From NCBI RefSeq assembly GCF_004135365.1, contig NZ_CP035492.1:1240001-1304000 (forward strand): a DNA stretch of 64,000 bases, read 5' to 3'. The stretch comes from Paenibacillus protaetiae. GTDB lineage: Bacteria > Bacillota > Bacilli > Paenibacillales > Paenibacillaceae. Positions 44,875 to 51,939 of the stretch are shown in pieces; position 1 is the stretch's first letter; each line of letters starts with the position of its first letter. A model generated the notes under the pieces. That model had not been told where the DNA came from. It worked only from the letters and a program-made list of their open reading frames with translations, and searched no databases. Both the position numbers and the translations under genes were made by a program.

Positions 44875-45833
44875 TTGCCCTTCCCTCCTTCTGCCGAGGA
44901 CTCGTAAAACACCCAATACCGGGAAGCAAAAAAGTTAATCGCCGTCAATACGCCAACGATGACGAGCAGCACCCAGGCAAGCGCGGAGGCGTAGCCCATC
45001 TGGTAATGCTTAAACGCTTTTTCATACAGGAACAAGGCGTATACATACGTCGAATTGATTGGTCCGCCTTTCGTAATGATGAACGCTGCAGTAAACGTCT
45101 GGAATGAACCGATGATGCCGAGGATCAGGTTGAAGAACATAACCGGGGACAACATAGGCAATGTGATGTTCATAAACTTCCGAACCTTGCCCGCTCCATC
45201 AACCGAAGCGGATTCATATAATTCCTGCGGAATTTGCTTAAGCCCGGCCAGGAAAATAACCATCGTGGAACCGAATTGCCATGTATTAAGCAAAATAAGC
45301 GTTCCAAGCGATGTATGCGGATTGGAGATCCAACCGATGCCATGGATGCCGAACCAGGCCAGCACTTGGTTGATATAGCCGTCTACGCCAAACATATTGC
45401 GCCATAAAGCCGCTACTGCAATGCTCCCTCCAATTAGTGAAGGAAAATAAATCGCCGTACGGTACAAGTTCATGCCCCGGATATTTTTATTAAGCGCAAC
45501 CGCAACAAGCAGCGAAAAAAACAATTTAAGCGGCACGGAAAACAATACGAATATAAAAGTAACAGCCAGCGATTTCGTAAAGGTTGCATCATTCGTAAAG
45601 ATGGCGGTATAGTTGGACACCCCCGTCCATACCGGCTGTTCGAGCAGTGAATATTCGGTAAACGACAAATAAAACGATTGGGCGATCGGCCATAACGTTA
45701 ACAAGATAAAGCCGATCAGCCATGGAGAAATAAAAATATAGCCGGCCAGATGTGTTCCGCTTCTTCTAACCCGCTTGCGCGTAGTTTCCTTCACCGCTTG
45801 GGCGACATTCGATTGAGCAGCCACTCCATTCAT
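44871..45833 (-). CDS. Carbohydrate ABC transporter permease (MalF-like)
   Basis: A 320-residue permease. A basic N-terminus (KRVRRSG) is followed by six helices beginning YIFISPWLIGFILLTLWPIA. The EAA loop is ELYESASVDGAGKVRKFMNI (about residues 212-231). First gene of the importer operon. The cre-like site and the double ACCGGTGT site lie immediately upstream, so the operon is likely under CcpA and a local regulator. Ribosome site GGAGGAG before ATG. Confidence 0.92.
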   Translation of the reverse strand: MNGVAAQSNVAQAVKETTRKRVRRSGTHLAGYIFISPWLIGFILLTLWPIAQSFYLSFTEYSLLEQPVWTGVSNYTAIFTNDATFTKSLAVTFIFVLFSVPLKLFFSLLVAVALNKNIRGMNLYRTAIYFPSLIGGSIAVAALWRNMFGVDGYINQVLAWFGIHGIGWISNPHTSLGTLILLNTWQFGSTMVIFLAGLKQIPQELYESASVDGAGKVRKFMNITLPMLSPVMFFNLILGIIGSFQTFTAAFIITKGGPINSTYVYALFLYEKAFKHYQMGYASALAWVLLVIVGVLTAINFFASRYWVFYESSAEGGKGK

Positions 45834-45849
45834 CTCCTCCTCTCTCCGC

Positions 45850-45872
45850 CACCGGTGTTTCGAAACCGGTGT
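45850..45872. promoter_or_regulatory. Repeated palindromic site upstream of the sugar importer operon
   Basis: Two direct ACCGGTGT copies (45851-45858, 45865-45872), each containing the palindrome ACCGGT, flank the palindrome GTTTCGAAAC (45857-45866). It lies just after the -10 element. A likely binding site for the AraC or GntR regulator encoded 2-4 kb away; not identical to the GntR palindromes. Confidence 0.5.
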
Positions 45873-45881
45873 AGCCTTACT

Positions 45882-45900
45882 TTATACGAAAGCGGTTTCA
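45882..45900. promoter_or_regulatory. cre-like site overlapping the sugar importer promoter
   Basis: CGAAAGCGGTTTCA (45887-45900) matches the CcpA cre consensus at all but the first position. On the minus strand it sits between a weak TTCAAT -35 and a TATAAA -10, a place where CcpA would repress. Confidence 0.65.
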
Positions 45901-46104
45901 CGATTGAAGGCGACGATTTTACGATAATGTTTGTTTTTTTAACAACCCGTTTCGGAGCTGGTCCGGCTGGTGAAAAATTTATAGCAAATGCTTGAAATCC
46001 CTTAAAAAACTCGCATCGACAAAGGGCGAGATGTCCTTAACAATGAAGGTATTACGCTCAGCCAGATCAGCTCTGCTCAAAATCGAACCGGAAGAGGTGT
46101 TTGT

Positions 46105-47010
46105 ATGAAATTCGATAATCCTGAAGATATTGTCCAGCTTACGCCGTTATGGAAAGGAGAACGTTTCCCGAACGGGCGGCCGAAAGTGCCGGAAGACGTA
46201 CTGCGCAGAATCCGCAAAATAACGCTGGAGGAAGCTTGGGGGCCGTTATGGAACAGAGGTTACAAGTCCCAATTTGAAGGCGATTTCAAAATCATTCATC
46301 CGGACCAAGTGATGGTCGGCCGGGCGGTAACTGCAGTCATGGTGCCGAAGCGTCCGGATCTGGACGAAACGCTGCTTCATTACGGGCATGAGCAGGAGAA
46401 CCGGAAAGGCTACTACAATCAATGGGTCATTGATTCGCTTGTGGAAGATGATGTGGTCGTGGTGGATATGTTCGATAAAGTGCATCTGGGCACTTATGTC
46501 GGCGGCAACCTGTCAACGGCCATCTCCACCCGCACGAAGCGCGGCGGCGCTGTCATATGGGGCGGTATCCGCGACAATCAGCAGGTCGTGGAGATTGATA
46601 ATATTAACGTCTATTACAGAGGCAGCGACCCTACCGCCATTGCCGATGTAACGATGGTCGGGATGAACGTGCCGGCACGGATCGGCAAAGCGGTCTGCCT
46701 TCCGGGCGACGTTGTGCTCGGAACGCCGGCCGGCGTCATTTTCATCCCGCCGCATCTGGCGGAATTAACCGTTACGCAAGCGGAAAAATCCCAGGTTCGC
46801 GACGTATTTGGTTTTGTCCGGCTGAAAGCCGGCGTCTATACAACTGCGCAAATCGACGCATCCTGGGGCACGTCGCTGTGGCAGGACTTTATCCAATGGT
46901 TCAAAAGCGACGAGGCGGCAGCCGGCTATCAGCACCTGAACTGGGATGGAGAGCTGCAGGAGGCTGCCAGACAAGAGAAGCAGGGACCGCAAAACGACGT
47001 CCGATTGTAG
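46105..47010 (+). CDS. RraA-family protein (aldolase-like)
   Basis: A 301-residue protein with the RraA/HMG aldolase fold. It has the Gly/Asp-rich loop VVVDMFDKVHLGTYVGGNLS (about residues 114-133), GGAVIWGGIRDNQQV (about 148-162) and PGDVVLGTPAGVIFIPP (about 213-229). Similar proteins are often encoded in sugar-acid clusters, where they cleave or decarboxylate keto acids. Ribosome site GAAGAGG before ATG. Divergent from the sugar importer and probably regulated with it. The exact reaction is not known. It does not look like the RNase E inhibitor RraA, since Firmicutes lack RNase E. Confidence 0.85.
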   Translation: MKFDNPEDIVQLTPLWKGERFPNGRPKVPEDVLRRIRKITLEEAWGPLWNRGYKSQFEGDFKIIHPDQVMVGRAVTAVMVPKRPDLDETLLHYGHEQENRKGYYNQWVIDSLVEDDVVVVDMFDKVHLGTYVGGNLSTAISTRTKRGGAVIWGGIRDNQQVVEIDNINVYYRGSDPTAIADVTMVGMNVPARIGKAVCLPGDVVLGTPAGVIFIPPHLAELTVTQAEKSQVRDVFGFVRLKAGVYTTAQIDASWGTSLWQDFIQWFKSDEAAAGYQHLNWDGELQEAARQEKQGPQNDVRL

Positions 47011-47131
47011 CATAACGCACAAGCGGCAGCCCGCATCCACATTCTTAAAGCTCCCGTTGGCATAATCAGTTCACGGCTTCGAATAGGTATACAGAAGCAT
47101 ATAAAGTTCTGAGCGAACGGGAGGTTTAGGA

Positions 47132-47556
47132 ATGAACTATAACAATAGCGGCGTACCGCCCGGCGGGCAGCAGCCCCGGAATAAGACCCATCCAAAAGAC
47201 GGGCTTACCCCGGCGCAATGGGCAGCTGCCGACTTGCCGGCGGAACTTCATTCGCAAACGGTTGGCGAACGCGGACCGGTACTGGAGCAAGACAATGTAG
47301 CTCATGAAACGCTGCAGATATCGAAGGCGCCATTGAACGGAGCGATCTGGCCAAGACGGATGATTTCTCACAAGCCGGCCAATATTATAATTCGCTTCCC
47401 CCTGTGCAGCAAGATCATCTGGTCGCGAATCTCGCAGCCGATCTGGCCGTCATATCTCTGGAAAACCTTAGTACGGTTCTGGGATATCTCTATCAAGCAT
47501 CGCCGCAGCTTGGCGAACGGGTCGCCCGCCAAATCCAGCCGCAATCGGAAGGATGA
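47132..47556 (+). pseudogene. Catalase remnant lacking the catalytic core
   Basis: The first 63 codons match the start of a clade of catalases (SQTVGERGPVLEQDNVAHETL). A second frame then reads EGAIERSDLAKTDDFSQAGQ and ASPQLGERVARQI, the C-terminal catalase-related domain. The frames meet at about 47320, out of phase, and the roughly 350 residues with the haem ligands are missing. This is a true internal deletion, not a one-base slip: one added A would join the frames but destroy the HETL match. The ribosome site GGGAGGTTTAGGA is still intact. Confidence 0.82.
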
Positions 47557-47586
47557 CGGCTTCATCTCGCTGAGTCCCCCTGTGAA

Positions 47587-47638
47587 AAAAGACTCCATCT
47601 TGGCCGTTTGCCTTACTCCGGCCAAGATGGAGTCTTTT
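47587..47638. terminator. Bidirectional terminator
   Basis: A perfect 19-bp stem (AAAAGACTCCATCTTGGCC and complement) between the catalase remnant (+) and the AraC gene (-). Flanked by A on the left and T on the right. Confidence 0.9.
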
Positions 47639-47654
47639 ATTTGGAGCTGCTCGC

Positions 47655-48824
47655 TTATTTGCATATCAGCTCCCGGTATTCGCTGGGCGATACGCCAACT
47701 TTGCGTTTAAAAATTTGGCTGAAATAACGGGAATCGTGATAACCAACCTTCTCGGCGACCTCATAGTTTTTGTAATGGGTGCTGCGCAGCATGTCTTTCG
47801 CCTTGTCGATGCGGATATCGGTCAAATGCTCGATAAACGTTTTGCCGGTATTAGTTTTGAACAGCAGGCTTAAATACGTCGGCGTCATATATACCTTTTC
47901 CGCTACGCTTTGGAGCGATGCGTATTGGCATTCCTGCTCCATATAATGCATGGTCTTTTTAATAATGCTGCGGTGGGTTTCTTTTTGATTCGGCGACGTC
48001 ACTTCCCACAGCCCGCACAAAAACCGGCACACATAGTCTTGCATATCTTCAAGCGTATCATGCTTGACGATCTCCATAATTTCAAGCGGCGCATATGCCG
48101 GAACATGGCGTTCCTCCTCCAGCACACGGTTTTCGAGCGCAACCAGCGTCCGGATCGTCAGTTCATAGATGCAAGGAACATCAATCCGCTTGCCCTCCAG
48201 CACTTCTTCATAAAAAACGTTCACCGCTTCTTTAATGTCGGCTGGGGAGACCGCTGACCGGAACGCATCATAAAGCTCCTTTTCTTTGGCAGCAGGATAC
48301 ACCTCGATCTTCTCCATCCGTGTCTGCTCAGCGTAATAGAGGATGGAAGCTCCGCCGTTATAAAACTTGCCGCGCAGCGCTTCCAGCGCCTGGCCATACG
48401 ACTGATGAACATCATACAGATGGCTGCACGGCTTGCCGACTCCGATATGAAAGGAACAGCCAAAGCGGCCGCTTAGCAATCCGCGTAGATGCTCCAGCAC
48501 CTCTCTGGAATCCCAAGAGAACAACAGGCCTGCTCTGCCGTCTTCATCCAGAAAAGCAAAGCTGCCGTCCTGAATCTGCTTCTGCAGAAATTCTCTTGCC
48601 TGCTCCATGTACAACATCTTCTCATGATCGGAATTGGCGAGCTTTCTAGGCTCAAACAGCGCTACGGCCGGAAAAGTAAAATAAGGGTTTAACTGTAAAT
48701 CGGTTAATACGTCTTTCAAATTCAGCTTAGGATCAATGGTATTGGCAAGCAAATCGCGCATAAACCGGTCTCTCATCCACAATCGAACGGCATCGTCATC
48801 CAACATGAAACAAGGCTTGCGCAT
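47655..48824 (-). CDS. AraC-family transcriptional regulator
   Basis: A 389-residue regulator. The C-terminal two helix-turn-helix units are clear (ASLQSVAEKVYMTPTYLSLL, about residues 300-319, then YEVAEKVGYHDSRYFSQIFK, about 350-369, and VGVSPSEYREL). The middle has the degenerate cyclase-like pattern GVGKPCSHLYDVHQSYGQAL often found in Paenibacillus AraC regulators. There is no receiver domain or membrane segment. It follows the GntR gene by 31 bases on the same strand. It probably controls the sugar-acid genes. Confidence 0.9.
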   Translation of the reverse strand: MRKPCFMLDDDAVRLWMRDRFMRDLLANTIDPKLNLKDVLTDLQLNPYFTFPAVALFEPRKLANSDHEKMLYMEQAREFLQKQIQDGSFAFLDEDGRAGLLFSWDSREVLEHLRGLLSGRFGCSFHIGVGKPCSHLYDVHQSYGQALEALRGKFYNGGASILYYAEQTRMEKIEVYPAAKEKELYDAFRSAVSPADIKEAVNVFYEEVLEGKRIDVPCIYELTIRTLVALENRVLEEERHVPAYAPLEIMEIVKHDTLEDMQDYVCRFLCGLWEVTSPNQKETHRSIIKKTMHYMEQECQYASLQSVAEKVYMTPTYLSLLFKTNTGKTFIEHLTDIRIDKAKDMLRSTHYKNYEVAEKVGYHDSRYFSQIFKRKVGVSPSEYRELICK

Positions 48825-48855
48825 AAGTCATTTCCCCTTTTGAAAGGTTGATGAA

Positions 48856-49494
48856 CTAGTCCACATCAATCACTTTATAGGCATGCATATGTTCAATAAA
48901 AGCAGCCTCCGCCGCTTTCTCATCCCCCGCGCGCAGCGCAGCTACAAGCACTTGATGCCACTCCGCAAGCGAGTCCGTCGTATAATGCCGGTTCGAGATG
49001 GCCATAAAGCGCATCACTTTGGATTTCATATGATTCCATAACTCCAATATCGCCTGATTATCGCATTTTTGATAAAAAAATCCATGAAACTGCATATCCA
49101 GTTCCAAAATCAACAACGTATCTTTCCGCTTGTTCGCATCATCCATCTGTTCAATTATGTTTTCCAGCGCTGCATAGTCCCGCTCCGTCAGCAGCGGCAT
49201 GGAGGTGCGTACAGCAAAACCTTCGATAATTTCCCGAAGCGCAAAAATATCCCGGATTTCCTTCGCCGTAATGTTGGATACGACAGAACCTTTGTTTGGA
49301 ACGCCAACGATCAGCCCTTCCTGCTTCAGCCTTTCCAAAGCTTCCCGGACAGGAGCCTGGCTTGCATGAAACCGGCTTGCCAGCTCCAGCACAATTAAAC
49401 GGGTACCCGGTCCAAGCTCGCCGGCAAGAATCTCCTGCTTTAAGGTCAAATAAATATGCTGATTGATGGAATGAATGATCGGAGCATTTTGCAT
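48856..49494 (-). CDS. GntR-family transcriptional regulator (FadR/FCD type)
   Basis: A 212-residue repressor. The winged helix is in LKQEILAGELGPGTRLIVLE and LASRFHASQAPVREALERLK (about residues 17-55). The FCD ligand-binding domain follows, with metal-site residues likely Asp in LELDMQFH and His in AISNRHYT and AEWHQVL. I chose the ATG at 49494 because GGAGAGGTG lies six bases upstream. FCD-type GntR proteins sense sugar acids and other organic acids. Two matching palindromes upstream imply autoregulation. AraC follows in the same operon. Confidence 0.92.
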   Translation of the reverse strand: MQNAPIIHSINQHIYLTLKQEILAGELGPGTRLIVLELASRFHASQAPVREALERLKQEGLIVGVPNKGSVVSNITAKEIRDIFALREIIEGFAVRTSMPLLTERDYAALENIIEQMDDANKRKDTLLILELDMQFHGFFYQKCDNQAILELWNHMKSKVMRFMAISNRHYTTDSLAEWHQVLVAALRAGDEKAAEAAFIEHMHAYKVIDVD

Positions 49495-49524
49495 GATTCT
49501 CACCTCTCCGGATATACCATACAA

Positions 49525-49551
49525 ACACATTATCGATTATCGATAATGTGT
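49525..49551. promoter_or_regulatory. GntR operator, proximal copy
   Basis: A 27-base perfect palindrome (13-bp arms, one central base), core TTATCGATTATCGATAA, 31 bases before the GntR start codon. The same core occurs again at 49640. Confidence 0.75.
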
Positions 49552-49564
49552 AGCGAAAAATTAA

Positions 49565-49578
49565 AGTAACCGCTTACA
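49565..49578. promoter_or_regulatory. cre-like site in the GntR promoter region
   Basis: On the minus strand TGTAAGCGGTTACT matches the CcpA consensus except near its end. It lies between the two GntR palindromes. Confidence 0.45.
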
Positions 49579-49639
49579 AACATATGTTTCAATATGATCG
49601 GCTCCCGCTGTCTTAAGTGGATGCACGGCCCCGCTTCCA

Positions 49640-49656
49640 TTATCGATAATCGATAA
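49640..49656. promoter_or_regulatory. GntR operator, distal copy
   Basis: TTATCGATAATCGATAA, a perfect palindrome (8-bp arms) equal to the complement of the proximal core. The centres are about 110 bases apart, room for a DNA loop. Confidence 0.7.
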
Positions 49657-49754
49657 CTTGCTTATATTATATGAAGGAAATTTAAAGACCGCAATCGGAG
49701 ATTTTATCGAAAAATGTAGGTTTTTCTATGGATCATTAGCCTGCCGCATAAAAA

Positions 49755-49817
49755 AATCCGGTTAGCAGCTTCCCTTCCGCTCCAGGCGGGAAACAAGGGC
49801 GGCTGCATAACCGGATT
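49755..49817 (-). terminator. Terminator after the GNAT gene
   Basis: AATCCGGTTA(G)CAGC and GCTGC(A)TAACCGGATT form a long stem; a T run follows on the minus strand (A run at 49751-49756). Confidence 0.8.
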
Positions 49818-49836
49818 GAAGCGATAAATCGCTGGC

Positions 49837-50375
49837 CTATGCCTCGAACGGCTTGTACCAAAACAATGCTTTATCAATATTCGGATTAAACGTATACTTC
49901 ATCGCATCGACACCGCCCAGCTGCATCCCCATCCGGATATAAAAACGGCATGCGGCAAGATTGTCATCCTGCGCTTCCAGCGAGATGCCGCGCAGCCCTT
50001 TTTCCTTCGCCCAGCGCTCGCCGGCCTCGAACAAATACCTGCCGATTCCGGCCTTCCGGTATTCCTTCTTCACGGCAATATTTTCGATGTAAGCGAAGCG
50101 AGTCCAATCCCGCACGATCCGGAGCTGGCCCACGCAACGGTCACCGTCAAATGCAAACAAAATAGCTTTGTGGTCATTATCCATATAAGGCCCGCAGTCC
50201 AAACGGTCATCTGGAAACTTCGTCTCGCGCGGTTCAAACAGCTCTTCGCTGAAACTCCATTGTCCATCAACAAAGACGGGGACAAGCCTTCCGAATAAAG
50301 TGAACGGGTCGTTGGTTTCATTTAATAAATGTTCATTCCCCGGTTAATCGGGACGATTCGTATAGTGCTGGTCAT
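49837..50375 (-). pseudogene. GNAT acetyltransferase (SatA/YyaR-like), split by one frameshift
   Basis: A start ATG at 50375 with GGAGGAGAGACGAAC upstream opens TSTIRIVPINR, then the frame fails. The next frame continues GNEHLLNETNDPFTLFGRLV (quoted in part), FSEELFEPRETKFPDD and the GNAT core YIENIAVKKEYRKAGIGRYL to the stop at 49837. One extra base in the short G run at 50342-50343 joins them into about 179 residues, the usual length of streptothricin acetyltransferase-like proteins. All GNAT motifs are intact. Read alone, the longer frame would start at an internal ATG (50202) and lack one third of the fold. Confidence 0.8.
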
Positions 50376-50428
50376 GTTCGTCTCTCCTCCCATCTTTCCT
50401 CAAGTATGCTACCATGTTTGACGGCAAA

Positions 50429-50465
50429 ACAAAAGGACAAACGCTTGATGCGCTTGTCCTTTTGT
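50429..50465 (-). terminator. Terminator after the exported protein gene
   Basis: ACAAAAGGACAA (50429-50440) and TTGTCCTTTTGT (50454-50465) pair perfectly; TTTTG follows on the minus strand. Confidence 0.85.
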
Positions 50466-50501
50466 CTGCAGCGGGCAGTTCGTTGTCCCCGCTCGCGTTC
50501 A

Positions 50502-51014
50502 TTAAGCCCAGTTGCTTTTATACTTTTCCCACCATGTTTCCGCTTCGATAATTTTCGGAACTTGCGTTACCGGGTCGAAATCCAGATAGCCGTGAATATA
50601 GTCATCTTCAGCAAACGCCTTAACATCCGGCTCCTGGGTAGCCAGCAGCAGCGCGTATAACGTTAAAGCCCGCTCGTAATCATCCGGCGTGCCCAGATTG
50701 GCAATCAGCGCAGGCACTGCCTGTTTGCCAAGCAGCCCCAAATCTTCCGCCGCTGTATACCATACGAAACCTTCACCGTACGTTCGGGTATACGAACGGT
50801 CTTTCAGCTTGCCGATCAGCGTCTCCACGCTTTGCGCCTCCGCAGCAGCCTCCTGCTTGTCCGCAAAAGCAGCCGGGCCAGCCGGAAGATGCGGCTGTAC
50901 AAACCGGGCAATCGCGCCTGCCGGCGGCTGAACATGGTTTTCCGCGCTCCAGGCCGTATGGGTTCCGGCCAGCGTAATCGTTAACACCATAAAAGAAATT
51001 GCCATTTTATTCAT
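50502..51014 (-). CDS. Exported conserved hypothetical protein
   Basis: A 170-residue protein with a signal peptide (residues 1-25; hydrophobic ISFMVLTITLAGTHTAWSA). The mature part begins ENHVQPPAGAIARFVQPHLP and contains a helical repeat-like region (ETLIGKLKDRSY, LGLLGKQAVPALIANLGTPD) reminiscent of a HEAT repeat. The ATG at 51014 has GGGAGCGG upstream. It is acidic at the C-terminus (EAETWWEKYKSNW). Single gene. No function can be inferred. Confidence 0.75.
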   Translation of the reverse strand: MNKMAISFMVLTITLAGTHTAWSAENHVQPPAGAIARFVQPHLPAGPAAFADKQEAAAEAQSVETLIGKLKDRSYTRTYGEGFVWYTAAEDLGLLGKQAVPALIANLGTPDDYERALTLYALLLATQEPDVKAFAEDDYIHGYLDFDPVTQVPKIIEAETWWEKYKSNWA

Positions 51015-51220
51015 AGAACCGCTCCCTATCTGGCGTTTGATGTGTTGGCAGCAGCAGCGCCAGCAGCCGCCTGCCTTCCCGTCATCCATCATTAATCATG
51101 CACATGATTAACGGCCAAAGTTAAGCCTGATTCCTCGTGATTGCTAAGCCTTATAAAACCATTTCGCTTCCTTGCCCCGTTTTCCTGCCTGCGGGATTTA
51201 GCTTTGATTAGCGGCATTAG

Positions 51221-51571
51221 TCATATTTTGTCTACTTGAAGCAACGTGATCTTTTTAACTGAGACCGCTTCTTGAAGGATCTCGTCGTTAATGACATTAA
51301 GCTTTAGAAGCCCCGCAATTTTGGCGTTGTCCGCTTTCGAAAGCAGGCGCCACAGGTCAGGATCGGGCAGCGCGTTATACAGCTTCGCATCATCGTAATC
51401 CTTCCGCTCCTGACGGACGATTTTGACCGCATAGGAACCAATCTCCAGCTCCGAGAGCGCTTGTTCTTCGCAGTATTGCACAATATGTCCGCGCAGGCCG
51501 CTAAGCTCCTGCTCCATCTCTTTCATTTTTTTCTTCAACTTATAATATTGGCGTACTTGCTCATGAATCAT
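51221..51571 (-). CDS. Small coiled-coil hypothetical protein
   Basis: A 116-residue soluble protein. The N-terminal 35 residues form a basic coiled coil (YYKLKKKMKEMEQELSGLRG). The remainder is a compact domain with IGSYAVKIVRQERKDYDDAK and a late LKLNVINDEILQEAVSVKKI. The arrangement recalls phage Gam-like and YqaJ-associated small proteins, but I cannot name a family. The ATG at 51571 has GAGGAGC about ten bases upstream. Transcribed away from the small ORF at 51706. Confidence 0.72.
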   Translation of the reverse strand: MIHEQVRQYYKLKKKMKEMEQELSGLRGHIVQYCEEQALSELEIGSYAVKIVRQERKDYDDAKLYNALPDPDLWRLLSKADNAKIAGLLKLNVINDEILQEAVSVKKITLLQVDKI

Positions 51572-51705
51572 ACCTACCACGCTCCTCTACGTTCGATTTG
51601 TATGCAAAAATAACGCAACAAATGATTGCCTGCAGGAATAAAGGGCATGATATAACTGCTTACCCGCCAATACCTGGCATTTGAAACAGCAAGGAGGCAT
51701 CTGTA

Positions 51706-51852
51706 ATGGGACGCAAAAAGCAGCAGACGGAAGCCGGCAAATATGCAGGCTACGCCGCACGTTCCAAGCAAGCCGAAAATCATTTGGCTGAGTCGACGGA
51801 ACAGAACCGCAACCAGAAAGGCCATTTGCCAAACAGTCCTTCTACCGGCTGA
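51706..51852 (+). CDS. Small basic protein, 48 residues
   Basis: A short frame with AAGGAGG eight bases before ATG. Sequence features: MGRKKQQTEAGKYAGYAARS, then NQKGHLPNSPSTG; Gln/Asn/Lys-rich and hydrophilic, as in small minor spore proteins. It has its own strong terminator. The gene seems real because ribosome site, codon use and terminator all agree. Assignment to a spore protein family is only a suggestion. Confidence 0.65.
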   Translation: MGRKKQQTEAGKYAGYAARSKQAENHLAESTEQNRNQKGHLPNSPSTG

Positions 51853-51871
51853 AGCCGGGCATCACCAAGCA

Positions 51872-51916
51872 AAAAGGAGCATTCTTATGCCTCACAGGCA
51901 TAAGAATGCTCCTTTT
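51872..51916. terminator. Bidirectional terminator
   Basis: A near-perfect 21-bp stem (core AAGGAGCATTCTTATGCC and complement) between the small gene (+) and aroC (-), with A and T runs outside. Confidence 0.92.
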
Positions 51917-51939
51917 CTATTCTCCAGCGGCGGCGGCGA

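Noticed and set aside
46105-47010. RraA assigned as an RNase E inhibitor
   Set aside because: The fold is shared, but Firmicutes of this kind lack RNase E and the gene sits in a sugar-acid region, so an aldolase-like role is likelier.
47318-47335. Idea that the catalase remnant is an intact short gene with one missing A
   Set aside because: Adding one A would join the frames into 141 residues, but would replace HETL, which matches real catalases. A large internal deletion explains both ends better.
50070-50321. Separate 83-codon frame upstream of the GNAT gene
   Set aside because: Its frame does not encode the GNAT fold; the real N-terminal part lies in another frame after the one-base gap at 50342.
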